Shown here: one piece after another, positions 33,861 through 41,098 of the stretch
Numbering within the stretch: position 1 is the stretch's first letter
Layout: every line of letters starts with the position of its first letter
Source: Streptomyces zinciresistens K42
GTDB taxonomy: Bacteria; Actinomycetota; Actinomycetes; Streptomycetales; Streptomycetaceae
Reading direction: 5' to 3'
DNA length: 64,000 bases
NCBI RefSeq assembly: GCF_000225525.1
Contig: NZ_AGBF01000001.1
Span: 1-64,000 of the forward strand
Notes under the pieces: generated by a model
Told to the model about the DNA's origin: nothing
The model's input: the letters and a program-made list of their open reading frames with translations, nothing else
Database searches by the model: none
Position numbers and translations under genes: made by a program

Positions 33861-33906
33861 GTGGCGGCCGTTTTCTTGCGGCGGTGCCCGGCCAACTGAA
33901 TCTATA

Positions 33907-33935
33907 TTGCTTAATTGGATTTCATCATGTAATGT
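33907..33935 (+). promoter_or_regulatory. family A promoter, copy 7
   Basis: TTGCTT (33907), spacer starting AATTGGATTTC, TAATGT (33930-33935). It starts the long train of small genes ending with the RNA ligase. The leader is about 165 nt with no supported gene. Confidence 0.85.
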
Positions 33936-34104
33936 ATAGCTAGCAATCGGGGCGCGGCACCAAGTCGGCGCTCCTCGCCGATCCCGCCCTTACCGGTGCG
34001 GGACGCGGCACACCCGGCCCGCACCCCGCGGATCGATGACCGCCACCCCAGAGACCTCAAGGTGCGGGGTGGCGGGCCCCCTTTGACTCTGGACTGGAGC
34101 AGCC

Positions 34105-34284
34105 TTGGCGGTACTCAACTACCGGACCGGACCCTGGTCTCACGACGAGACCCGGCCCTTCCCGCGACGTCGCGGTGCGAACCGGCGCAACCAGCGCCGC
34201 AACGCCCGCCGCATGGCCAAGCGTGCCGAGGAGCGCCTGGCCGCTGCCGAGATCCGCCAGGACCGTACGGAGATCGAGGAATGA
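34105..34284 (+). CDS. very small basic protein
   Basis: A 59-residue protein from TTG 34105 after GGAG. It reads as an Arg-rich DNA- or RNA-binding peptide (RRRGANRRNQRRNARRM) with a helical acidic/basic tail. Its stop overlaps the next start (ATGA, 34281-34284). The ribosome site and coupling support a real gene. Confidence 0.6.
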   Translation: MAVLNYRTGPWSHDETRPFPRRRGANRRNQRRNARRMAKRAEERLAAAEIRQDRTEIEE

Positions 34285-34547
34285 GTTCCGCGTACCTGAT
34301 CGACGGACGGGGTCCCGTCGTCGGCGAGGCCGCGCCCGGCGGCAAGCTGCACCGCGCCGTCGTCTACCGCAGTGGCCCCGCTCCCTGGGCCGGATGCGGG
34401 CGCGCCCAACGGCTGGAGACCGAGTCGCTGGCCCTGGCCGATGACGCAGACCCCAGCCGCTTCTGCCGGCACGCCGGGTGCATGGGTTCGCGCGCCGGCT
34501 CGTCGCGGCCGCGCCCTCCGCAGCACCGCCATACCTCCAGGACCTGA
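34281..34547 (+). CDS. small Cys/Arg protein
   Basis: An 88-residue protein coupled to the 59-aa gene. It has CGRAQRLE and CRHAGCMG (four Cys/His positions) typical of small zinc-binding modules, then an Arg/Ser/Pro tail. Function unknown. Confidence 0.6.
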   Translation: MSSAYLIDGRGPVVGEAAPGGKLHRAVVYRSGPAPWAGCGRAQRLETESLALADDADPSRFCRHAGCMGSRAGSSRPRPPQHRHTSRT

Positions 34548-34559
34548 ACGGATCAGACA

Positions 34560-34748
34560 GTGCGCACTTACGACGGCCCACAAAGTCCTCAGCGGCCCTT
34601 CCTTGCCTCCGAGTTCGACGACACCTGTGAAGGATGCGGTGCCCCGCCCGGTGCGTACTGCCGCCCGAACTGCGACAGCGGCTACACCGCTGAGGACGCA
34701 CGTGCCCACGCCGCACTTCTGAGCCGACACCCGCCCGGCCTCGCCTGA
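34560..34748 (+). CDS. small zinc-knuckle-like protein
   Basis: A 62-residue protein from GTG 34560. The core is CEGCGAPPGAYCRPNC followed by a helix (AEDARAHAALLSRH). Similar tiny proteins occur in actinophages and plasmids. It follows the 88-aa gene by 12 bases. Confidence 0.65.
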   Translation: MRTYDGPQSPQRPFLASEFDDTCEGCGAPPGAYCRPNCDSGYTAEDARAHAALLSRHPPGLA

Positions 34749-34810
34749 TCTTGCAAAGCCCCGCCCCGCCCGTCACCGACGGGTCACCGCACGAACGGAA
34801 CAGCATCCCC

Positions 34811-35512
34811 ATGCCCGCGAACCCGCAGAAGCACCTTCTGAACGATGTCCGAGCCGCCCTCGGTCTCCTCGATGAGAACGGTTCCCTCGACGCGTACCGC
34901 GACGCCTCACCCATCGCGCTGAGCGCGCTGCAGGGCCGGGCCGTACGCGCGGTGCGCCGTCTGCGCGATGCCCTCTCCGAAGGGACCGGGGGCTACGTCG
35001 ACCCCATCGACTGGCGCCAGGCCCAGAAGGACCAGCAGGACGACGCACAAGGGCTCGCCCTCCTGATCGCCGACACGCTGCGCGCCCAGATTCCCGGCGC
35101 CAGCTATCTGGTGTTTCACGTCAACGACAGCTACGACGCCGAGACCGGCCGGGACCTGGAACTGCACACCGTCCGCGCCGCCGACGGCACCGCCCTTCAC
35201 ACCTTCCACGATCTGCTTCCCGTCCCCGACGCAGGCCGTCACCACGAGATCGCCCACGCCTGGCGGGATGCACGACTCCCGCGGACCGGGCAAGACCTGG
35301 CCGCCCTCATGCAGCCGATGCGTGCCGCGGGCCTCGTGTTCGACGACTACCCCGAGCAGCTTCATCTGTACGGGCACCCTGTCCTCGGAAACGATCCCGA
35401 GCACGTGCTGTGCATGCTCTTGTCGGACTCCGCGCATCCGGAGCAGTGGGACCTCAAGGACGTCTTCGGCCCCCGACTGCTGCGTCCGTACGGCACCCCC
35501 CTGCCCGCCTGA
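34811..35512 (+). CDS. hypothetical protein
   Basis: A 233-residue protein from ATG 34811; an upstream frame to 34751 is open but lacks a ribosome site. It has a helical N-terminus (HLLNDVRAALGLLDENGSLDAYRDA), a central strand/helix region (LLIADTLRAQIPGASYLVFHVNDS) and a Tyr/His/Pro C-terminus. I do not recognise the family. Confidence 0.6.
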   Translation: MPANPQKHLLNDVRAALGLLDENGSLDAYRDASPIALSALQGRAVRAVRRLRDALSEGTGGYVDPIDWRQAQKDQQDDAQGLALLIADTLRAQIPGASYLVFHVNDSYDAETGRDLELHTVRAADGTALHTFHDLLPVPDAGRHHEIAHAWRDARLPRTGQDLAALMQPMRAAGLVFDDYPEQLHLYGHPVLGNDPEHVLCMLLSDSAHPEQWDLKDVFGPRLLRPYGTPLPA

Positions 35513-35662
35513 AGCAGGCCGCCGCATGCGGCGGCAACCGCTCACCGACCAACGGCCTCGCGCCCTCCATGCAGCCACGCCCCCGTGTCGCGGCATGAAG
35601 CCCCTGCCCGAACCGCCTTCCGGTGCCGCGATCCCGGCGCCCCGTACTAACACCAGAGCCAC

Positions 35663-35920
35663 ATGACCCACCAGACCATCACTGTCCGGGCGAAAGCTGT
35701 CGTTGTCGCCGTACACGACGTCTCGCTCGCCGTACGAGTGCCCGGCGACCGCACGCCGAGCCGCGCCGAGGCCCAGCGCCTCCTTGAGGAGCTTGGGCCG
35801 GGCGTTCTCGACGCCGCGTGCACGCCCGACACCATCGATCATCACCGACGGGCGGAAGTGCTCGACGTCCTGGACGTCCAGGTCCTCGCCGCCGGAGCGG
35901 AGGCCAACCGTGTCCTCTAA
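35663..35920 (+). CDS. hypothetical small protein
   Basis: An 85-residue protein from ATG 35663. It has an N-terminal beta segment (ITVRAKAVVVAVHDVSLAVRV) and a helical acidic end. The next gene starts inside its last codons. Confidence 0.55.
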   Translation: MTHQTITVRAKAVVVAVHDVSLAVRVPGDRTPSRAEAQRLLEELGPGVLDAACTPDTIDHHRRAEVLDVLDVQVLAAGAEANRVL

Positions 35921-36320
35921 GGCCCATGGACCCTTCGGGCGGGTAGTCCGCGTCGGTGATGCGACCGACGAGGCGTACCGCGCCCTTCTGCCGAACCCTC
36001 GTCTACGGAGCGGACTGGCCGACTTCCTGTGCTTCCTCGTCCCTCTCGCCATCCAGGAACAGAGCCGTATGTCGGCGGGACGGATCGATGCGCTACGCGA
36101 AGAGCTCATCGACATGATCGCGGAGCACGGGGACGATCTGCAGTTCGGTGGAACCCACCAGAAGTCGGCCCGAGTCGCGCTGGCCAAGGCCCTTGCCGTC
36201 CTGGCCACCGCGGAGGGTGGCGTCACGATTCTGGGCGTCCACGCCTGTACGGCGGAGCACGAAGGCTGCCCAGGTTCCACCCGTCCGGCCGCTGGCATGG
36301 ATGCGGCCCAGGCCCGGTGA
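35910..36320 (+). CDS. hypothetical protein
   Basis: A 136-residue protein from GTG 35910 after GGAGCGGAGG, overlapping the preceding gene by 11 bases. It is predicted helical (GLADFLCFLVPLAIQEQSRMSAGRIDALREELIDMI) with two Cys near the end. The overlap and ribosome site indicate translation. Confidence 0.6.
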   Translation: MSSKAHGPFGRVVRVGDATDEAYRALLPNPRLRSGLADFLCFLVPLAIQEQSRMSAGRIDALREELIDMIAEHGDDLQFGGTHQKSARVALAKALAVLATAEGGVTILGVHACTAEHEGCPGSTRPAAGMDAAQAR

Positions 36321-36399
36321 TACGGCACCGGCCCGCACCTCGCCACGAGGCGGCACCTTCCGCCCCCCACCTCTCTCACGGATAACAGGAGGAATCCAC

Positions 36400-36882
36400 A
36401 TGGCACGAGAACCTGGCAGTTCGCCGACCGCGGGCCGATCGCCCGGCAGGCCCGGAGCGACGCCGCAGGGCGTAGCTGTGCGCCCCACCCGCAGTCACAC
36501 GGTCGCACGGGCACTGGCAGCTCTGGACGTCGACCGGCTGTCCGCGTACAAGGTGAGGGATCTGCCTACCTCCGCCCAGCCGGAGGGCTTCACACTCCGG
36601 GACTCCGCGCACCCGTCCGGCGTCGTCGTGTCTGTGCTCGGCGCATACGGGCCGGATTGGAGCGCGCTACTGGTCAGGCTCCGGACTCACCTGGAACAGC
36701 CCTCGGTCGGCTACACGGTGGAGGCCCTCAAAGGGCTCGACGAACACGAGGTGATGGTCCGCCGGGCGAACGCGGACGAGTTGCAGGCCCGCCGAGCCCT
36801 CGAACCAGCACCGCCCGCAGAGGCGCCGGCCCCCTCCCGAGCAGAAGTCCTTGAGGCAGCGGGCCAGGAGATCCTCTTCTGA
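36400..36882 (+). CDS. hypothetical protein
   Basis: A 160-residue protein from ATG 36400 after AGGAGGAA, one of the best ribosome sites of the block. The middle (VARALAALDVDRLSAYKVRDL) and the DEHEVMVRRANADELQAR helix are distinctive, but no family is known to me. Confidence 0.65.
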   Translation: MAREPGSSPTAGRSPGRPGATPQGVAVRPTRSHTVARALAALDVDRLSAYKVRDLPTSAQPEGFTLRDSAHPSGVVVSVLGAYGPDWSALLVRLRTHLEQPSVGYTVEALKGLDEHEVMVRRANADELQARRALEPAPPAEAPAPSRAEVLEAAGQEILF

Positions 36883-36937
36883 GCCGCCCGCCCCGTCCCT
36901 CGCACCGCATTCCGCACCCTGTGATGAATCCAGACCC

Positions 36938-37327
36938 ATGACCGTCTACTTCACCTTCATCCCCTCACGCGAAAGGCGCCCGGTGCGCCTCGGTTCCTTG
37001 GAATTCGCCCCGAACCAGGCCGTCCCCGAGTGGGCCCTCAAGCAGCGCGTGCGCGGGCAGCACGGCCCGACGTACCACGACGGCGTGAACCGCACCGTCG
37101 CTCTGGCGGACCGGCCTACCGCGGACTTCCCCGACGCCGATCACAGTGCCTGTCTGCTCGTGTGGAAACGCACGGCAGCGCAGCCCGTTCCCCAGCAGGA
37201 CGAGGCACCAGACGAGGTGTGGACGCTCACACCCCGCGGCCGCGTGGTCAGAAGCCCCTGGGCCGGCACGCCCGGCCACACCCCATCCCCCGCCAGGAAG
37301 AAGTCGGAAGGTCGCCACCATGGGTAA
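36938..37327 (+). CDS. hypothetical protein
   Basis: A 129-residue protein from ATG 36938. It opens with a strand (MTVYFTFIPSRERRPVRLGSLEF), continues with a beta-rich middle and ends in a basic tail. It overlaps the next gene by eight bases. Confidence 0.6.
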   Translation: MTVYFTFIPSRERRPVRLGSLEFAPNQAVPEWALKQRVRGQHGPTYHDGVNRTVALADRPTADFPDADHSACLLVWKRTAAQPVPQQDEAPDEVWTLTPRGRVVRSPWAGTPGHTPSPARKKSEGRHHG

Positions 37328-37676
37328 CTCCTCGCGCCCCGGAAGCATCGTGATCCGTGAAATCGGCCACGCACCGTTCACCGTGCTCGGGGAGCAGTAC
37401 GCCCTCCTGGAACTGGTCTGGAACGGCGACGTCGGCCGGTCATTCGACCTGGTGCGCGTGAGTGACAACACCGTGCTCACCGAGGACGAGTCCTTCGACA
37501 GCTACCCCACGGACGAACAGATCGCCGACACCCTCGCGGAGCACGACATCGACGCCGAGGTGGCGAGCTGCATGTTCTGCCGGCAGAACGTCTTGCTGGC
37601 CACCGCGCACCGGCACACCGGCGGCTGGATCGGCGATGCCTGCTGCTGGGACGAACGGCTGCGTTCCACGCAGTAA
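37320..37676 (+). CDS. hypothetical protein
   Basis: A 118-residue protein from ATG 37320, coupled to the gene before. It holds CMFCRQNV and a CCWDERL tail, a possible metal-binding pair, and an acidic middle (EDESFDSYPTDEQIADTLAEHDI). Function unknown. Confidence 0.6.
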   Translation: MGNSSRPGSIVIREIGHAPFTVLGEQYALLELVWNGDVGRSFDLVRVSDNTVLTEDESFDSYPTDEQIADTLAEHDIDAEVASCMFCRQNVLLATAHRHTGGWIGDACCWDERLRSTQ

Positions 37677-37805
37677 GACCAGCACCCCGAGAACCCCGCC
37701 CATGCGGTCGCTTCGGCTCGCCCGAAGAGCCTGGGCGCTCCCGCGGCGGTCAGCCCCCGTCTGACCGCTGCTACGACAACACCATCACCCTCAAGGAAAC
37801 CCCTC

Positions 37806-38213
37806 GTGACTACCACTCGCTCCGGAGTCCGCATCGACGCCGACTCCACGACGATGAACACTGCCGTGCCCGGCCCCTGGGCCCTGAAGAGGGCGGTGCT
37901 GCACGACGAACTGGGCGGTGAACCGCACTTCGTGCGGTATGCGGCAGCCGACGGCACGGCTCTGCGAGTGATCTGCCGGGCGGCCACGGATACCGGCACG
38001 GCGTTGCCGGCCAACGAGCTGGCCACCGCCTTCGTTCGCCGCGCGACCGGGCAGGTCCTGGCCCGGCCGCTGCGCGGGCCCGTCGTAGTGCTCGGCGCAG
38101 GCCGCGTCGGCGGGCTGTGGCGCTCCGGCGACCTCACCGATTTTCACCGCGCGCTGCTGTACTCCCTCGCCCGTGAGCGAGGCTGCCCGGGTGACTGGGA
38201 GGTCGCGCTGTGA
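37806..38213 (+). CDS. hypothetical protein coupled to the RNA ligase
   Basis: A 135-residue protein from GTG 37806. It overlaps the RNA ligase start by four bases, so the pair is translated together. It has a beta-rich core (FVRYAAADGTALRVICRAATDT). A partner or specificity factor of the ligase is plausible only because of coupling. Confidence 0.65.
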   Translation: MTTTRSGVRIDADSTTMNTAVPGPWALKRAVLHDELGGEPHFVRYAAADGTALRVICRAATDTGTALPANELATAFVRRATGQVLARPLRGPVVVLGAGRVGGLWRSGDLTDFHRALLYSLARERGCPGDWEVAL

Positions 38214-38830
38214 CCGCCGATCTGCCGAGGTATCCGCGTACACCTCACCTGCCGGGGTCTCCGGGGGCGACGGACGACGACGTCTGGTGCGACTGGTCCC
38301 GTTTCGTTCCCGAGCCGGGGCGCGAGCTCGTCACCACGCTCAAGATGGACGGGGCGAACACGACGTTGCACGCGTGCGGGATGTACGGGCGCTCCCCCAC
38401 CGGGCGCAGCCGGCCGTGGCAGAGCCGGATGCGGGCCTTCGCCGCAGCGGTGTGTCCGCTGATCCCGCAGGGAGTGCGGGTGTGCGGTGAGGATCTGACG
38501 GTTGCGCATTCGATCGTCTACGAGCGGGAGCTCCCGCCGTTCATGGTCTTCTCGGTGTGGGACGGCGACGTCTGCCTGCCGTGGGACGAGACGGTGGCCT
38601 GGGCGGGCATGCTCGGTCTGCCCACCGTCCCGCTGCTGGCCCGCGGGCCGCGGCCGGACGAACCGCAGCGTCTACGCGAAGCCTTCGACCAGCGCACGGA
38701 CGTCGAGCGGGACGAGGGGTTCGTGGTGCGCGACGCGCAGGGCTTCGCGCGAGGGGAGTTCGCCGGGCGGGTGGCCAAGTGGGTCCGCAGCGGTCATGTG
38801 CGGACCGGAGCGCGGTGGCCCGCTCCTTGA
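38210..38830 (+). CDS. RNA ligase (Rnl2-like nucleotidyltransferase)
   Basis: A 206-residue protein from GTG 38210. The nucleotidyl-acceptor motif I is LKMDGANTTLHA (KxDGxN) near residue 45. Later motifs are GEDLTVAHSIVYEREL, PPFMVFSVWDGD (III), DEGFVVRD (IV) and VAKWVR (V). The spacing and length suit the catalytic core of T4 Rnl2-type RNA ligases, which join 3'-OH and 5'-phosphate RNA ends. There is no extra C-terminal domain. Its TGA is followed directly by promoter A8, so it is the last gene of the A7 unit. It could work with the HAD phosphatase of the A1 unit in tRNA or other RNA repair, which is inference. Confidence 0.88.
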   Translation: MTADLPRYPRTPHLPGSPGATDDDVWCDWSRFVPEPGRELVTTLKMDGANTTLHACGMYGRSPTGRSRPWQSRMRAFAAAVCPLIPQGVRVCGEDLTVAHSIVYERELPPFMVFSVWDGDVCLPWDETVAWAGMLGLPTVPLLARGPRPDEPQRLREAFDQRTDVERDEGFVVRDAQGFARGEFAGRVAKWVRSGHVRTGARWPAP

Positions 38831-38859
38831 TTGCGTAATTGGATTTACCGCAGTAGAGT
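38831..38859 (+). promoter_or_regulatory. family A promoter, copy 8
   Basis: TTGCGT (38831), spacer starting AATTGGATTTA, TAGAGT (38854-38859). It begins on the base after the RNA-ligase stop codon. Confidence 0.85.
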
Positions 38860-38944
38860 TGGGGTATCGGTTGCGGCATCGGTCGCACTGTCTCTCCCGG
38901 TGCCGCACCGCGCCCGCTTCGCTGCCACTTCTCAGGACACCGCA

Positions 38945-39622
38945 ATGTCTTCTCGACGCTCCCGTTCCCCGTTCCGCCTCCGCGACGCGGGTCAGCGTGA
39001 TGTGGAGGTCTTCATGGACCTGATCCGTCACGCCGATCCCGACCACCCCTCGCCGTTCCACGCGGCCCGGCTCACCTTGAGCCTCCCGCCGGAACCGCCT
39101 CTGTCCCACCAGCTCGACCTCTGTCTCATCGCCGAGGACCAGCGCGGCAAGGCCGTCGGCGCGCTGGTGGCCGGCCCGCCGGAGTGGCTCGTGGCGCATC
39201 CCGGGCTGCAGAACTCCGCGCTGCTGCTGGACCTGGTGCACCGGATCACCATGATCCATGGGGTGGCTGTCGCGCCGCGCTATCGCGGACGCGGAATCGG
39301 CCGGGCGCTGATCCGCCAGGCCGAGCAGCGCTACCGAGCACTCGGCTGGGGCCTGTCCATGCTCATCCACGCCCCGTCGCTGGCGACCTACTACGAGCGG
39401 CTGGGCTACGTGTCGCACCCGGCGCTCCTGATGAATCTCCCCAGCCCGCACCCCCTCATCGGGCAGGACTTCCTCGACATGCTCACCGCGCTCAAGCCTC
39501 TGTCCCCCGACGTCCGCCTGGCCGACGTGGCGTTCGCGCCCGCGCCCGTCATCTCCGGTGTCCTGCCCGGCAGCCAGGTGCCCGAGCACGCCTGGTTCGA
39601 CGGCGCCGGGCTGTGCTACTGA
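38945..39622 (+). CDS. GNAT acetyltransferase, plasmid paralogue 2
   Basis: A 225-residue protein from ATG 38945. The acetyl-CoA loop is MIHGVAVAPRYRGRGIGRALIRQAEQRY, with YYERLGYVSHP at the fold's end and a ~60-residue extension. It shares gene order and plan with the acetyltransferase at 14457. Substrate unknown. It is the first gene of the A8 unit. Confidence 0.82.
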   Translation: MSSRRSRSPFRLRDAGQRDVEVFMDLIRHADPDHPSPFHAARLTLSLPPEPPLSHQLDLCLIAEDQRGKAVGALVAGPPEWLVAHPGLQNSALLLDLVHRITMIHGVAVAPRYRGRGIGRALIRQAEQRYRALGWGLSMLIHAPSLATYYERLGYVSHPALLMNLPSPHPLIGQDFLDMLTALKPLSPDVRLADVAFAPAPVISGVLPGSQVPEHAWFDGAGLCY

Positions 39623-39656
39623 CCTCGCCGTTCCTACCGCCTCCGAGAGCCACCCC

Positions 39657-40094
39657 ATGCCCAACTACGAAGCGGCCGTGCGTGTCCTGACCCAGGACGC
39701 GCTCGGCAACCAGCGCTGGAACGGCCTGACTCGTGAATGCGAATCCATGCCCACCAGCGCGTACCACGAGATGCGCGACGGCGCGGCAGCGATCGTGCAG
39801 CGCCTGGCCGGGGCCGTGAACTGGCCCCGGCTGCTGTTCGAGGCGGCTTCCCGTCACCTACGGCTTCACCCCGACCTCGAAGCCGAGGGCGACCCGCACT
39901 ACCCCGCCCCAGTGGACGGCGTGTGCGGCGAATGCCTTCGCGAGGCCTTCCTGGCCGACGACACCGGGGCCCAGAACTGGGACGCCCGCCCCGTCGCGCC
40001 CCGCGAACACCTCGATACGGACTGGCCCGCGATCGTGGCGGCCGTCTTCCGTCACCGCGCGGCAGCGCACTGGCACCCGTTCAAGGACCAGTAG
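39657..40094 (+). CDS. hypothetical protein
   Basis: A 145-residue protein from ATG 39657. It is helical, with CGECLREAF and several His/Trp residues in the second half (FRHRAAAHWHPFKD). Function unknown. Confidence 0.6.
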   Translation: MPNYEAAVRVLTQDALGNQRWNGLTRECESMPTSAYHEMRDGAAAIVQRLAGAVNWPRLLFEAASRHLRLHPDLEAEGDPHYPAPVDGVCGECLREAFLADDTGAQNWDARPVAPREHLDTDWPAIVAAVFRHRAAAHWHPFKDQ

Positions 40095-40144
40095 CCGCCC
40101 TCGCGCCCGTCCCTTCCACCGCCTCACCTCTTCAGGAGCTTCTC

Positions 40145-40990
40145 GTGCCCGTCGCCCGCTATGCCCTTCAGTACGCCGCCCAACTCGCTGACCTCCTGGG
40201 GCCGCAGTGGCGCGCGGCGAGCGCCGACTCGTCGACGTTCGCCGTACTCGAAGGCCCCGGCGTCGAATTCGACGTCCGCACCACCGCACCCGTACGGGCG
40301 CACACCCCGGTGACAGTGTCGACCCGCCCGCGGGGAGATCTGGTCTGGGGCAGGCGCTCGGACTACCGCGGAGAGGCATCAGGAGTCATCGGGGCCCCGG
40401 GGCCGGTCGCCGATGAGATCCGCTCCCACATCATGCCCGCCTGGCAGGAGCTGGTCACCGAGCTTGAGGCCCGCACGGCCCGGACGCAGGCGGCGATCCG
40501 GCACTTCGCTCCCCTCGCCGCCGAGATCACCGGGGCGACCGTCTCCTACGGCTCGCGCCCCGGTGTGGCCGACATCCGCTGGGAGGGAGGCCGCGCCGTG
40601 CTGTGGGCGAGCGACGAAGGACTCATCTCCTCCCCTTCCATCGAGATCACCAGGGCGCGCGGTGCGGACACCGTGTTCGCCGTGCTGCACAGCGCGGCGG
40701 GCACCGCACGGCGGTTCAGCATCGGCGACATCGGCGAGGCGGCCGCCCTGCTCCTCGGCGACGGCTGGAGCGCAACGTCGTCACCGTGGGGCGTCGCCGC
40801 GCATATCGCGCACCGGGACACCCCCGGCGCCGGCTACACCCTGGCTGTCGCCGAGGGCCACCTGTACGTGTCGGCCGACCTCGTCGACGAGTCCCGTACC
40901 TACCTGAACGACGTGTCCGACGCCGACGAGCTGGAGGTGCTCGGTGCCTGCGTCTGCGCCGTCGTGCGCCGCTTCCACAACGACAGCTGA
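40145..40990 (+). CDS. hypothetical protein
   Basis: A 281-residue protein from GTG 40145 after AGGAG. It has a beta-rich N-terminal domain (STFAVLEGPGVEFDVRTTAPV), a helical centre and another beta region (RAVLWASDEGLISSPSIEI). It ends ahead of a strong hairpin at 40999-41025. I do not recognise it. Confidence 0.6.
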   Translation: MPVARYALQYAAQLADLLGPQWRAASADSSTFAVLEGPGVEFDVRTTAPVRAHTPVTVSTRPRGDLVWGRRSDYRGEASGVIGAPGPVADEIRSHIMPAWQELVTELEARTARTQAAIRHFAPLAAEITGATVSYGSRPGVADIRWEGGRAVLWASDEGLISSPSIEITRARGADTVFAVLHSAAGTARRFSIGDIGEAAALLLGDGWSATSSPWGVAAHIAHRDTPGAGYTLAVAEGHLYVSADLVDESRTYLNDVSDADELEVLGACVCAVVRRFHNDS

Positions 40991-40998
40991 TCTGCACC

Positions 40999-41025
40999 GG
41001 CCGGGGCGCTGTCCGCGCCCCGGCC
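40999..41025. terminator. 11-bp hairpin
   Basis: GGCCGGGGCGC / GCGCCCCGGCC with a 5-nt loop, placed between the 281-aa gene and the DndC-like gene. It may isolate the latter from promoter A8. Confidence 0.85.
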
Positions 41026-41098
41026 CCACGTCCACTCTCCTCCGGCAGCACGGACGACCGCAGTCCGTTCGGGCCGGCTTCTGCGCGAAGGCTTCCGT

